From Selenomonadales bacterium (GTDB taxonomy: Bacteria > Bacillota > Negativicutes > Sporomusales > UBA7701), in assembly GCA_018434945.1 (NCBI GenBank), contig JAHDOI010000019.1, positions 104,056 to 168,055 on the forward strand: a DNA stretch of 64,000 bases. Reading direction: 5' to 3'. The position numbers and the translations under genes are program-made. The notes beneath the pieces were generated by a model. It was given only the letters and a program-made list of their open reading frames with translations. It was not told the DNA's origin and did not search any database. How positions within the stretch are numbered: the first letter of the stretch is position 1; every line of letters begins with the position of its first letter. Positions 24,064 to 33,239 of the stretch are shown in pieces.

Positions 24064-24528
24064 TCAGGTCTGCAGGGCCGCCAAAACCGTTTTTGCATGG
24101 CCGGCGACTTTGACGCCGCGGAAGGCGTGGGCGATGGTGCCGCTTTCGTCGATGATGAAGGTGGAGCGTTCGATGCCGAGGACTTTTTTGCCGTACATGG
24201 TTTTTTCTTTGATGACGCCGTAGAGCCGGCAGACGGCGCCGTCGGCGTCGCTGAGGAGCGGGTAGGGCAGGCCGATCTTGGCGCTGAATTTCTCGTGGGT
24301 GGCGAGGCTGTCGCGGCTGACGCCGAAGATGACGGCCCCGGCGGCGACGATTTCGGGGTGGATGTCGCGAAACTCGCGAGCTTCGTCAGTTCAGCCGGCG
24401 GTGTTGTCTTTGGAGTAGAAGAAGAGGATTATTTTTGTGCCGCGGTGGGCGCTGAGGCTCACCGCCGCCCCGCCGGTGGCCGGGAGGGTGAAATCCGGCG
24501 CCGGCGTTCCTTTGCCGAGTTGGCTCAC
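24064..24528 (-). CDS. Selenocysteine-containing peroxiredoxin (BCP/PrxQ type, Sec46)
   Basis: A 154-residue thiol-peroxidase-like protein read through an in-frame TGA at 24391-24393. Upstream reads LGKGTPAPDFTLPATGG and IILFFYSKDNTAG; the TGA takes exactly the place of the peroxidatic Cys of BCP proteins (TPGCT); downstream TDEAREFRDIHPEI, VIFGVSRDS, YPLLSDADG, YGVIKEKTMYGKKVLGIERSTFIID are all BCP-like and in frame. The usual resolving Cys five residues later is Arg. GTG start at 24528 with AAGGTAA upstream. Sec-containing Prx are known from anaerobic Firmicutes. A hairpin lies right after the TGA. Confidence 0.9.
24368..24385 (-). promoter_or_regulatory. Hairpin just after the Prx TGA, candidate SECIS
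   Basis: CGAAGCU pairs with AGUUUCG (one G-U) leaving loop CGCG, starting 5 nt after the TGA. Position is right for a bacterial SECIS, but the loop lacks the usual GU, so the assignment is weaker than at 20248. Confidence 0.4.
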
Positions 24529-24613
24529 TTTGTTACCTTCTTTCGCTATATTTTCCCACTATGTTTAGTATAGCATGGAGCGGCTTTGCTAGTCACATGG
24601 AGGTTAGGATAAA

Positions 24614-25567
24614 ATGACGGATACCAGACCCGGAATTATGTATGCCGCCCTGATGAGCGTGGCTTTCCTGTGGGGGGCGTCTTTCGCCGCCGCGAAGGTG
24701 GGAATGGCCGAGCTTGCGCCGATTAATCTCGTGGTGCTGCGGTTTTTGATCGCGGCCGCCGTTTTCGCGGCGATCCTGTTTTTCCGGCGGGAGCGGTCGA
24801 CGATCGAGCGGGCCGATGTGTGGCGGTTCGTGGTGCTCGGTTTTATGATGGTGACGTCGTATTTTTATATCCAGTATACCGCCCTTACGTTTACGACGAC
24901 GGTTAACGCGGCGCTGATCGTGGCGACGATCCCGGTGTGGACGGCGATATTCGGGGCGGTGCTGGGCTGGGAGCGGGTGTCGCCGGCCGGGGCGGCGGGG
25001 ATAGCGGTGGCGCTGGGCGGGGTGACGCTGATAATCAGCGGCGGCCGCGGGGGCGCCGATCTGCTGTCGTCGGCAACGCTGCCGGGCGATCTGCTGATTT
25101 TGGTGAACGCGCTGACGTGGGCCGGGATTACGCTGTACGGGAAGGAGATCATGCAGAAGTATCCCCCTTTTCTGACGATGGCCTGGACGCATATTTTCGG
25201 GACGCTGCTGCTGGTGCCGTTCGCGTTTGTGGCGACGCCGCTTGCTCCGGTGCCGCTGGCCGGGCAGATCGGCGGCATTACGTGGCCGACGGTGGCGAGC
25301 GCCCTTTTCCTGGCGCTGCTGTGCTCGGTGTACGCTTATTATGTGTGGTACCTGGGGGTGGAGCGGCTGGGGGCGGTGCGGACGGCGTCGTTTTCGTATT
25401 TCAACCCGCTGTTCGCCGCGATTGTGGGGGTGCTGTTCATGGGCGAGACGCTGAGTGTGTATGTGGCGGCGGGCGGCCTGATCGTGCTGGCGGGGGTTTT
25501 TGTGACGAATAAGGCCGCGCGGCGGAGCGCGCCGCCGGCGAGGAGCGAGTCATGCAGGGTCGGGTGA
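24614..25567 (+). CDS. EamA/DMT family transporter
   Basis: A 317-residue inner-membrane protein with ten hydrophobic helices in two EamA repeats (about 10-140 and 155-295). It starts YAALMSVAFLWGASFAAAKVG and has the second-repeat WAGITLYGKEIMQKY. Likely exports amino acids or related metabolites; the substrate is unknown. ATG follows TGGAGGTTAGGATAAA. It overlaps the next gene by 16 bp, suggesting co-translation. Confidence 0.9.
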   Translation: MTDTRPGIMYAALMSVAFLWGASFAAAKVGMAELAPINLVVLRFLIAAAVFAAILFFRRERSTIERADVWRFVVLGFMMVTSYFYIQYTALTFTTTVNAALIVATIPVWTAIFGAVLGWERVSPAGAAGIAVALGGVTLIISGGRGGADLLSSATLPGDLLILVNALTWAGITLYGKEIMQKYPPFLTMAWTHIFGTLLLVPFAFVATPLAPVPLAGQIGGITWPTVASALFLALLCSVYAYYVWYLGVERLGAVRTASFSYFNPLFAAIVGVLFMGETLSVYVAAGGLIVLAGVFVTNKAARRSAPPARSESCRVG

Positions 25568-26667
25568 CGGCGGTCGAGTATATCCGCGGGGCGGCGATGC
25601 TGGGGGTTGTGGGCATCCATACGGGCGCTTATTCGCTGAGCGGCACGGAGGTGAATGTCCATCTGTTCGCGCTGCTGGAGATCGTGTCGCGCTTCAGTGT
25701 GCCGATCTTTTTTTTCGTGTCGGCGTTCGGCCTTTTCCGCCAGTACCCGCCGGGGACGCCGCTGGGTTACGGCGCGTTCTACCGGCGGCGGGCGCTGACG
25801 GTGCTTGTGCCGTACCTGGCGTGGTCGCTTTTGTATATGTGGTTTTATTCGTATACGACGGGCGAAGCGCATATTTGGGAGCCGCCGTTTATTTATGAGT
25901 TCCTGTTGTTCGGCCTGGCTTCGTATCAGCTATATTTCCTGGTGATTCTGGTCTGGTTTTACGCGCTGATGCCGCTGTGGCGGGCGGCGGTGCCGGCTTT
26001 GGCGGCGCGGCCGCTGCCGTGGCTGGGGGCGTTGCTGGCGGCGCAGGTGGCGTTCAATTATTGGTCGTGCAATGTGCTGGCAGCCGGGGCGGAGGATTAT
26101 TATCTGAATCTGGCGCTGAAGCACCGCCTGAGTTATTGGGTGCTGCATTATGTGTTCGTTTTCCTGCTGGGGGCGGTGTGCGCGGTGCGCCTGGACGAGT
26201 TCCGGGCGTTTGCCGCCCGGAGCCGGCGGGAGATAAACGTTTTCTTCGCCCTCGCGCTGGCGGTGATGCTGGGGCGGTATTACTGGCTGCTGGGGGCCGG
26301 CTACGAGCTGGAGCGGGCGGTGAACACGCTGCAGCAGCTTTCCCCGGAGGGGGTGGTGTATACGCTGGCGGCGTGCCTGTTCCTGTTCGCGGTTTTCGAC
26401 CGGCCGCTGCCGACCGCCGTGTCCTCTTCCCTCGCGCTGCTTTCCTGCCATTCGTATGCGGTGTATCTTGTGCACCCGCTGGTGATGTATTTCCTGGAGG
26501 CCGAGCTGGCGGCGGCGGGGGTGGCGATGACGACGCCGGTTGTGGTGGGGTTCTATGTTGCAACGGTGGCGCTTAGTCTGCTGCTGGCGACGGGGCTGGA
26601 GCGCCTGCCGGCACTGGGACCGCTGCTGACGGGGGTGGGCCCGCGAAGAGTAAAACCCGGAACGTGA
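25552..26667 (+). CDS. Membrane acyltransferase (acyltransferase-3 family)
   Basis: A 371-residue integral membrane O-acyltransferase of the OafA/WecH/YiaH group with about ten helices. N-terminal VEYIRGAAMLGVVGIHTGAYS carries the RG..H motif with the catalytic His near 22, and FRQYPPGTPLGYGAFYRRRALTVLVPYLAWSLLY follows. It modifies a surface polysaccharide or cell-wall polymer. Start overlaps the EamA gene end, with GAGGAGCG as RBS inside it. A convergent terminator follows. Confidence 0.88.
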   Translation: MQGRVTAVEYIRGAAMLGVVGIHTGAYSLSGTEVNVHLFALLEIVSRFSVPIFFFVSAFGLFRQYPPGTPLGYGAFYRRRALTVLVPYLAWSLLYMWFYSYTTGEAHIWEPPFIYEFLLFGLASYQLYFLVILVWFYALMPLWRAAVPALAARPLPWLGALLAAQVAFNYWSCNVLAAGAEDYYLNLALKHRLSYWVLHYVFVFLLGAVCAVRLDEFRAFAARSRREINVFFALALAVMLGRYYWLLGAGYELERAVNTLQQLSPEGVVYTLAACLFLFAVFDRPLPTAVSSSLALLSCHSYAVYLVHPLVMYFLEAELAAAGVAMTTPVVVGFYVATVALSLLLATGLERLPALGPLLTGVGPRRVKPGT

Positions 26668-26681
26668 TGTTCCGGGTTTTT
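26652..26681. terminator. Bidirectional terminator between convergent genes
   Basis: AAAACCCGGAA pairs with TTCCGGGTTTT. It serves the acyltransferase gene (overlapping its end) and the leftward methyltransferase gene. Confidence 0.85.
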
Positions 26682-26694
26682 GTTTTCAGGTTTG

Positions 26695-27393
26695 TTATAC
26701 AGGTTTATCGACCCGCACGACCAAAAAGGCTCCGAACGAGGGAATGTGCTTCTGGCACCAGCGCTCGAAGGGGTCGGGGCGGCGGATTAGGGCGGCGGGG
26801 GCGAAGGGGGGGACAAAGATGGTGCCGCGCCAGGCGGTGATTTTGTGGGGGGCGAGGTAGGCGCGGAGGTCGCGGAGGCTGTGGAAGGTGGCGTGGCGGA
26901 AGACGGTTTTTTTGAGGTATGTTTTGAGGCGGCGCTGCCACGCCCAGGGGCTGAGGCTGCCGAGGGTGGCGACGACGAGGCGGCCGCCGGGTTTGACAAT
27001 GCGGTACATGTCCTGGAGGCAGGCGCGGGGGTCGGCAAAGAATTCCATGGCGGTTATGCTGGTGACCATGTCGAAGCTGGCGGCGGCAAAGGGCAGAGCC
27101 GCGGCGTCGCCTGTGAGGAAGGCGACGGCGTCGCCGTGGCGGGCGGTGCGGTGGGCGGCGAGGGCGAGCATTTCGGGGGAGATGTCGACGCCGGTGACGC
27201 GACAGCCGGCCTGGAGGAGTTCGTCTGTGTAGATGCCTGTGCCGCAGCCGATGTCGGCAACGGTCATGCCGGGGGCGGGAGCGGCGAGGGCGAGGACGGC
27301 TTCGCGCTCGAAGCGGTGGACGTAGCGCCCGTGGGGGGTGGCGAACCAGGCGTCGTATTTGGCGGCGAGTTCCTGGAAGTAGTTGGCGTTCAT
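26695..27393 (-). CDS. SAM-dependent methyltransferase (class I)
   Basis: A 232-residue methyltransferase of the UbiE/Methyltransf_11 type. MTVADIGCGTGIYTDELLQAG (about 42-63) binds SAM, followed by GVDISPEMLALA, DAAALPFAAASFDMVTSITAMEF and IVKPGGRLVVATLG. Substrate unknown. Its ATG overlaps the TGA of the upstream gene (ATGA), indicating translational coupling to the 27390-28787 protein. Longer frames through this region are read-throughs in other frames and are not used. Confidence 0.9.
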   Translation of the reverse strand: MNANYFQELAAKYDAWFATPHGRYVHRFEREAVLALAAPAPGMTVADIGCGTGIYTDELLQAGCRVTGVDISPEMLALAAHRTARHGDAVAFLTGDAAALPFAAASFDMVTSITAMEFFADPRACLQDMYRIVKPGGRLVVATLGSLSPWAWQRRLKTYLKKTVFRHATFHSLRDLRAYLAPHKITAWRGTIFVPPFAPAALIRRPDPFERWCQKHIPSFGAFLVVRVDKPV

Positions 27394-28787
27394 ATGAGGA
27401 ATCCCAGCCTTTGCTTGTCGGCGTCGGTGAGGAGGACGGGGGCGGCGAGTTCGGCGCTGATGCCGGCCCGTTTGGCCTGGCGGCCCCTGGCCCGCAGCCA
27501 GTGGGCGGCGAGGAGCTGTAAGAAGCGTTTGGCGGCCCGGGGGTTGGCCCGGTCGGCACCTGACCAGCAGCGGAGGAATTCGGTGAGGATGTCGCCGACG
27601 GTGGTGACCATGTCCTGGCGGGCGGCGAATTCGGCGACGGCCAGGCTTTCGCGGACGATGAGGTAGAGGGCCTGGGGACGGAAGTCGGCGGCGTGTTCGG
27701 GGGTGCCGAATTTGAGTTCGAGGGCGAGCAGTTCGCGGCCGATTTCGAATAGGGGCAGGAGAAGGGCGAAGCCTTCGACGATGCCGTGGCGCTGGATGGC
27801 CATCCTGGCTGTCTGGCCTGCCCCGGCGACCGACGCTTCCCATTGCTTGAGGTCGGCGCCGGCGAGGGTGAGCCTGAGGGCGCATTCGCTTATGGCGGGG
27901 GCGAGGGTGCTGCGGGGCCGCAGGCTGGCGGTGCCGGCAAGGTTGTGCCATTCTTTGACGAGGGCGGCGAGTTCCCGCGGCGGCCAGAGGCCGCTCGCGC
28001 CCCGGCGGGCGGTGAATTCGGCGAGGATGGCAAACATGCTGCCGTCGTTGTTCTGGACGATACGGTGGAGCCAGGCGCAGACGAGGGCGGCGAGTTCGGC
28101 GGCCGGTTCGCCGGCGAGCCTGGCAGGCAGGACGGCGTCGAGGCGGGTGACGATTTCGCGGAAGAGGTCGCCGTCGCGGCGGCGGAGAACGAGGATGCCG
28201 GTTGTTCTGAGCGTTTTGAGGGCGGTGACGGCGGTGGCCCGGTCTTCCCAGCCGGTTTTTTCGAGGAGGGAGAAAATGATTTCGGCCGCTTTCGCCGCCA
28301 AAAAGTTGTATTTTTCCCGCAGGGCGACGGCGGCGATGGTGGTGAGCTGCTCGGCGGCGGACGGGACGGCGTCGGCCGGCAGACGCCTGAGGAGCAGCCG
28401 GAAGGCGTCGAGGACGGCGGCGGCGGTGTCGGGCTGTTTGGCACGGGCGGCCCGTGTGGCTAAAGCGGCGAGCTGGACGGCTTCGTCCTGGCGGGCGATG
28501 CCTTGACCGTATGCTGTTTTTATTAGTTCGACGGCCTGGTAGGCGCCTTGTTCGTCTTTGGCGCTTACGGCGGCGTGGGCGAGGCCGAGGAGCTGCCGCA
28601 GGAGGTCGATGGTTTCGGGGTTCAGGCGGCTGCGTTTGAGGCGGGCGACTCTGGCGGCGAGGCGGCGGTGCCGCCCGGCGAAGCCGCGGGAGCGCCTGAT
28701 GAAAAAGAGGGCGAGCAGGGGAAGCAGAGCCGCGGCCGCGGCGGCGCCATAAAGCCAGACGGGCTCGATCGCCGCTATTATTTCCAT
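27390..28787 (-). CDS. Membrane-anchored alpha-helical protein of unknown function
   Basis: A 465-residue protein with one N-terminal membrane anchor (about 11-31, VWLYGAAAAAALLPLLALFFI) followed by basic residues, then about 430 residues that are almost all helical, Ala/Leu-rich and with TPR/HEAT-like spacing. I recognise no family. The anchor orientation suggests the helical part is cytoplasmic. It is translationally coupled (ATGA) to the methyltransferase, so the two may work together, with this protein as membrane scaffold (inference). Confidence 0.65.
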   Translation of the reverse strand: MEIIAAIEPVWLYGAAAAAALLPLLALFFIRRSRGFAGRHRRLAARVARLKRSRLNPETIDLLRQLLGLAHAAVSAKDEQGAYQAVELIKTAYGQGIARQDEAVQLAALATRAARAKQPDTAAAVLDAFRLLLRRLPADAVPSAAEQLTTIAAVALREKYNFLAAKAAEIIFSLLEKTGWEDRATAVTALKTLRTTGILVLRRRDGDLFREIVTRLDAVLPARLAGEPAAELAALVCAWLHRIVQNNDGSMFAILAEFTARRGASGLWPPRELAALVKEWHNLAGTASLRPRSTLAPAISECALRLTLAGADLKQWEASVAGAGQTARMAIQRHGIVEGFALLLPLFEIGRELLALELKFGTPEHAADFRPQALYLIVRESLAVAEFAARQDMVTTVGDILTEFLRCWSGADRANPRAAKRFLQLLAAHWLRARGRQAKRAGISAELAAPVLLTDADKQRLGFLI

Positions 28788-28822
28788 GCCTCTCCCCTCC
28801 CCTATTTTAGGATAGTATTATC

Positions 28823-28944
28823 AGGACTTGTTAAAAAGACCCAAATGCAAGGCGTACCGGAAGCTGCCACCGGAAGCGTACACGTAGTACGCTGAGGATG
28901 GCAGCTGAGGAACAACGCAGCAGTTGGGCTTTTTAACAAGTCCT
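28823..28944 (-). repeat. A-type long hairpin element, copy A9
   Basis: Outer arms AGGACTTGTTAAAAAG and CTTTTTAACAAGTCCT pair perfectly over 16 bp, with a sequence unlike the other copies. The apex is GCGTACACGTAGTACGC. The right end overlaps the TAG stop of the pyruvate kinase gene. Confidence 0.93.
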
Positions 28945-30697
28945 ATTTGGCGTTGATTTGGCCTTTGTATATTACGCCCCTCGCCGAATCGACGGTGACG
29001 GTGATGCCGTCGGCGAGCTGTTCGGTGGCGCCGTCGACGCCGACGACGACGGGCAAGCCGTAGCTGATGCCGATGATGGCGGCGTGGGATGTGAAGCCGC
29101 CTTCTTCGGTGACGATGGCGGCGGCCTTAGCGGCGTACGGCGCAGTCTCTTCGTCGACGGTGCTGACGACGAGGATGTCGCCGGGGACGAATTTTTCGGT
29201 TATGTCGCCAGGGGTGCGGGCTACGCAGACTTTGCCGGTGACGACCCGCTGGCCGATGCCGGTGCCGCGGAGGAGGATGCTGCCGACGATGACGACCCTG
29301 ATCATGTTGGTGGTGCCTTTTGTGCCGGCCGGGACGCCGGCGGTGATGACGACGAGGTCGCCTTCTTTGACGAAACCGGCGGAGAGGGCGAGGGCTATGG
29401 CGTTGGCGACCATTTCGTCGGTGTTCTGGGTGCCGGAGCCGAGGACGGGGTGTACGCCCCAGTAGAGCTGGCAGCGTCTGAGGGTTTTGGCCCGCGGGGT
29501 GACGGCGACGATGGCGGCCTGGGGCCGGTAGCGGGCGACCATGCGAGCGGTGAAGCCTGATTCGGATATGGTTATGATGGCGCCTGCGCCCAGTTCGTGG
29601 GCGACCTGGACGGTGGCGTGGCTGATGGCGCCGGTGGTGGTGCGCTGGACGGTGAGGCCTTTGGCGAGGAGGATGTCGCTGTAGTCGAGGGCCGCTTCGG
29701 TGCGCGCGGCGATGCGGGCCATGGTTTCGAGGGCTTCGACGGGGTAGGCGCCGGCGGCGGTCTCCCCGCTGAGCATGATGGCGTCGCTGCCGTCGAAGAT
29801 GGCGTTGGCGATGTCGCTGGCTTCGGCTCGGGTGGGCCGGGGGTTGGCGAGCATGGACTCCAGCATCTGGGTGGCGGTGATGACGGGTTTGCCGGCGGCG
29901 TTGCATTTTTCGATGAGGAGCTTCTGGACGATGGGCACTTCTTCGGTGGGGATCTCGACGCCGAGGTCGCCGCGGGCGACCATGATGCCGTCGGCGACTT
30001 TGAGGATCTCGTCGATGTTGGCGACGCCTTCGGCGTTTTCTATTTTGGCGATTATGTCCATGGAGGCGCCGGCTTCTTCGATGACTTTGCGGATGGCGAG
30101 GATGTCGGCGGCCCGCTGGACGAAGGAGGCGGCGACGATGTCGAGGTTTTGTTCGACGCCGAAGATGATGTCGGCGACGTCCTGTTCGGAGAGCGGCGGC
30201 AGGTTTACGGCGACGCCGGGGGCGGCGACGCGTTTGCTGCTGCTGATTTCCCCGCCGTTTTCGACGGTGGTGACGATGTCGTCGCCGGCGATTTTTTCGA
30301 CCCTTAGACTTATGAGGCCGTCGGCGAGGAGGATGGTGTTGCCGGGGGCGACTTCCCGGGGCAGGTCTTTGTGGTTGACGGATACTGAGCGGTTGTCGCC
30401 CGCTACTTCGCGGGCGGTGAGGACGAATTGCTGGCCGGCTACGAGGGCGGTTTTGCCGGCGGCGATTTTGCCGATGCGCATTTCCGGCCCTTTTGTGTCG
30501 AGCATGAGGGCGACGGGGACGCGGCATTCCTCGGCGGCGGCGCGGACCATGGCGATGCGCCGGGCGTGGTCGGAGTGGCTGCCGTGGGAAAAATTGAAGC
30601 GGGCGACGTCCATGCCGCCCCTGATCAGTGCTTGCAGTATCCCCGGCTTGTCGGTGCTGGGACCGACGGTGCAGACGATTTTGGTCTTTTTCAGCAT
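28943..30697 (-). CDS. pyk: Pyruvate kinase with C-terminal PEP-utilising domain
   Basis: A 584-residue glycolytic enzyme (PEP + ADP to pyruvate + ATP). The barrel starts KTKIVCTVGPSTDKPG; the active-site signature is IIAKIENAEGVANIDEIL (about 214-231) and the Mg site MVARGDLGVEIP follows; the metal/ADP MLESMLANPRPTRAEASD motif is at about 279-296. After the alpha/beta allosteric domain a phosphohistidine-type domain (about 500-580) with EEGGFTSHAAIIG is present, as in Bacillus and many Firmicutes enzymes. RBS CAAGGAGAC. It follows the DUF2007 gene by 15 bp. Confidence 0.97.
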   Translation of the reverse strand: MLKKTKIVCTVGPSTDKPGILQALIRGGMDVARFNFSHGSHSDHARRIAMVRAAAEECRVPVALMLDTKGPEMRIGKIAAGKTALVAGQQFVLTAREVAGDNRSVSVNHKDLPREVAPGNTILLADGLISLRVEKIAGDDIVTTVENGGEISSSKRVAAPGVAVNLPPLSEQDVADIIFGVEQNLDIVAASFVQRAADILAIRKVIEEAGASMDIIAKIENAEGVANIDEILKVADGIMVARGDLGVEIPTEEVPIVQKLLIEKCNAAGKPVITATQMLESMLANPRPTRAEASDIANAIFDGSDAIMLSGETAAGAYPVEALETMARIAARTEAALDYSDILLAKGLTVQRTTTGAISHATVQVAHELGAGAIITISESGFTARMVARYRPQAAIVAVTPRAKTLRRCQLYWGVHPVLGSGTQNTDEMVANAIALALSAGFVKEGDLVVITAGVPAGTKGTTNMIRVVIVGSILLRGTGIGQRVVTGKVCVARTPGDITEKFVPGDILVVSTVDEETAPYAAKAAAIVTEEGGFTSHAAIIGISYGLPVVVGVDGATEQLADGITVTVDSARGVIYKGQINAK

Positions 30698-30712
30698 GTG
30701 TTGTCTCCTTGC

Positions 30713-30910
30713 CTATTTGGCGGCGAACTGGCAGAGTACGGCGTGAGCTTCGTCGGCTTCCGATTCAAGGACCATCACTTCGTAGAGCCCGTCGCCAAGC
30801 ATGGCGATACCGGCCGGCCGGATGTTGGCGAGTACGCCTTCTTCAGAGAGCAGGTCTCTGATCTCTTCAGCTTGCGTACGGTTGGCTGCAATATACACCA
30901 CTGTCCACAT
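30713..30910 (-). CDS. DUF2007-like small protein
   Basis: A 65-residue soluble protein, MWTVVYIAANRTQAEEIRDLL followed by GVLANIRPAGI and YEVMVLESEADEAHAVL. The pattern matches the DUF2007 'putative signal transducing' domain, a small ferredoxin-like fold. It lies directly upstream of pyk and downstream of the sigma-54 activator gene in the same direction, all within 25 bp, so they may share a transcript. Function unknown. GGAGG precedes ATG. Confidence 0.8.
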   Translation of the reverse strand: MWTVVYIAANRTQAEEIRDLLSEEGVLANIRPAGIAMLGDGLYEVMVLESEADEAHAVLCQFAAK

Positions 30911-30934
30911 GATGCCGCCTCCAGGATTGTAAGA

Positions 30935-33022
30935 TTATACGCTCAGGCCGTATTTTTTGAGTTTCTGGTAAAAACCCGACCGGTGGATGCCGAGGATCTG
31001 CGCCGCTTTGCTTTTGTTGCCGCCGGCGGCTTCCAGCGCCCTATAGATTGCTTGTTTCTCCGTGTCCCCCATTATTCCTGCTAAATGTTTCCCGGCTTCG
31101 TCGAGGTCTTTGCTTTTGTGTTGTTTTTTGAGGACAGGCGGCAGGTTGTCGGGGGTGATGACGGCTTCTTCGTCCATGAGGTTGACGGCCCGTTCGAGGA
31201 TGTTTTCGAGCTCGCGCACGTTGCCGGGCCAAGCGTATTCCATAAGGATTTCCATGGCTTCGGGGGAAACACCTTCCACCCAGTGAGGGGTCTGGTTGTT
31301 GAGTTTTTTGAGGAGGGTGCTGGCGAGGAGGGGGATGTCTTCTTTGCGTTCCCGGAGCGGCGGGATCTGCAGGGAGATGATGTTGAGCCGGTAGTACAGG
31401 TCCTGCCGGAATTCGCCGCGCTCGATCATGGCTTCGAGGTCGCGGTTGGTGGCGGCGATGACTCTGACGTCGACTTTGACGGGCTTGGTCCCCCCCACCC
31501 GCTCGATTTCCCGCTCCTGGAGGACGCGGAGCAGTTTGGCCTGCATGGCGAGGGTCATGTCGCCGATTTCGTCGAGGAAGATGGAGCCGCCGTTGGCGAG
31601 TTCGAATTTTCCGGGCTTGCCGCCGCGGCGGGCACCGGTGAAGGCGCCTTCGTCGTAGCCGAAGAGTTCGGATTCGAGGAGGTTTTCGGGGACGGCGGCG
31701 CAGTTGACTTTGATGAGCGGGCCGTGGGTACGGCTGGAGGCGTTGTGGATGGCGTGGGCGAATAGTTCTTTGCCGGTGCCGCTCTCGCCGAGGATGAGGA
31801 CGGTGGAGTTGCCTTTGGCCGCCCTGATGGCGACGGTTTTGAGCCAATCCATCTTTTCGCTGTTGCCGACGATGCTGTCGAAGGTGAATTTGCCGCCCTG
31901 GACTTTGCGCAGCTCTTCTTTGTAGTATTCGAGCTGATGCTGGAGGGCATTCATCTGGCGGGCCATGGCTTTGAGGTCTTTGAGGTCTTTGAAGACGCTT
32001 TTGCCGACGGCGCCGATAACTTCGCCGTCCTTTATTATGGGGATGCGGGTGACGACGCAGTCTTTGTCTTTGATGCGCTGGATTTCGGCGACTTCGGCTT
32101 TGCCGGTGGCGGCGACGATGTGCATGCGGGTGTTGTCGATGACTTCGGTGACGTGCTTGCCGATGACGTCGTGCTGGTCGAGGCCCAGGTAGTCGCCGTA
32201 GGAAGAATTCATCATTTTGATGTAGCCTTTTTTGTCGACGATGACGATGTTTTCGAAGAAGCTTTCGAGCGCCGATTCGAGGGTGCTTTTGAGGCTTTTG
32301 ACTTCTTCGAGTTCGGCGACGATGGCGGAGAGCTTGGTGATGTCCTGGAATATGGCGACCGCGCCGACGACTTTGTTGTTTTTGAAGATCGGCGAGCGGT
32401 TGGTGAGGATTTGGCACTTGCCGAGGTTCTGCTTCTGGTTGAGTTCGGGGGTGCCGAGTTCGAGGACCCGGCGGAGGCCGGTGTTGGGCATGACGTCGTC
32501 GACGAGCCGGCCGATGACGTTGGCGGCGCTTTGGCCGGTGAGGTTTTCGGCGGACCGGTTGAACATGGTGACGATGCCTTCGGCGTTGGTGACGATGACG
32601 CCGTTGTACATGGCGTCTAGGACGGCCTGCATTTCTTCGGCGAGGAGGAGGGATTTTTCGGACAGGTATTTGACGAGGTCGGTGCGGCTGATGATGCCGA
32701 TGGGGCGGTTTTCCGCGTCGACGACCGGGAAGACACTGTGTTTGAAGATGCGGTTGGGACTCTGAAGTTCGCTGAGGGAAACGGTGTCGCGCAGGGTGAA
32801 AACGCCTGTCGACATTGCCTCGCCCACTTGTTTGTCCATCTGGTTCCTGGCCTGGGCTTTGATGAGGTGCGATTTCGTTATCAAGCCGATCAGATGGCCG
32901 CTGCCGTCGACGACTGGCGCCCCGTCGATGCGGTTGTGGTCGAAGATTGCCGCCGCCTCCTGCATGGTCATCGTGGGCGGAAAAGTGAATACCCGCGAGT
33001 TCATTATGTCGGAAACGCGCAT
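30935..33022 (-). CDS. Sigma-54-dependent activator with CBS and PAS sensor domains
   Basis: A 695-residue transcription activator. Order: two CBS repeats (about 1-120; [18 protein letters not shown] and [14 protein letters not shown]), PAS (about 128-240), second PAS (about 255-365), AAA+ sigma-54 interaction domain (about 385-625) with Walker A GESGTGKE, the sigma-54 contact loop GAFTGARR, Walker [13 protein letters not shown] and the arginine region, then a Fis-type HTH (about 655-692, [20 protein letters not shown]). CBS domains bind adenine nucleotides and the PAS domains could sense redox or small ligand. It lies 1.0 kb from the thiolase-reductase operon, which has a sigma-54 promoter, so it is the likely activator of the locus. 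Confidence 0.93.
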   Translation of the reverse strand: MRVSDIMNSRVFTFPPTMTMQEAAAIFDHNRIDGAPVVDGSGHLIGLITKSHLIKAQARNQMDKQVGEAMSTGVFTLRDTVSLSELQSPNRIFKHSVFPVVDAENRPIGIISRTDLVKYLSEKSLLLAEEMQAVLDAMYNGVIVTNAEGIVTMFNRSAENLTGQSAANVIGRLVDDVMPNTGLRRVLELGTPELNQKQNLGKCQILTNRSPIFKNNKVVGAVAIFQDITKLSAIVAELEEVKSLKSTLESALESFFENIVIVDKKGYIKMMNSSYGDYLGLDQHDVIGKHVTEVIDNTRMHIVAATGKAEVAEIQRIKDKDCVVTRIPIIKDGEVIGAVGKSVFKDLKDLKAMARQMNALQHQLEYYKEELRKVQGGKFTFDSIVGNSEKMDWLKTVAIRAAKGNSTVLILGESGTGKELFAHAIHNASSRTHGPLIKVNCAAVPENLLESELFGYDEGAFTGARRGGKPGKFELANGGSIFLDEIGDMTLAMQAKLLRVLQEREIERVGGTKPVKVDVRVIAATNRDLEAMIERGEFRQDLYYRLNIISLQIPPLRERKEDIPLLASTLLKKLNNQTPHWVEGVSPEAMEILMEYAWPGNVRELENILERAVNLMDEEAVITPDNLPPVLKKQHKSKDLDEAGKHLAGIMGDTEKQAIYRALEAAGGNKSKAAQILGIHRSGFYQKLKKYGLSV

Positions 33023-33104
33023 TTTATAGCCACCTCTCTTTACAGCAAATGTTAGACACCGGTACAGAAAACCCTGCTAGACAGTGTATATTTTTTTAGA
33101 CAAT

Positions 33105-33145
33105 AAAAAATGCTGCAGGGTGTACACCCCGACAAGCATTTTTTT
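33105..33145. terminator. Composite hairpin terminator
   Basis: AAAAAATGCT pairs with AGCATTTTTT around an inner palindrome GGGTGTACACCC. It lies downstream of the leftward isochorismatase gene and before the activator gene's promoter region; it could act both ways. Confidence 0.75.
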
Positions 33146-33239
33146 GCACAGCTGATGAATTATTTTTCGCACTGTTTTATCGTAGAGGGAGACGCTTTGA
33201 AGGTGCGTTGCCACGCGCCGTAGAATTAATGCGGCAGAA

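Noticed and set aside
26695..27951. A 418-residue frame extending the methyltransferase upstream
   Set aside because: The added 186 residues are Arg/Pro-rich shadow of the 27390-28787 gene; the ATG at 27393 fits the family start and overlaps the upstream stop.
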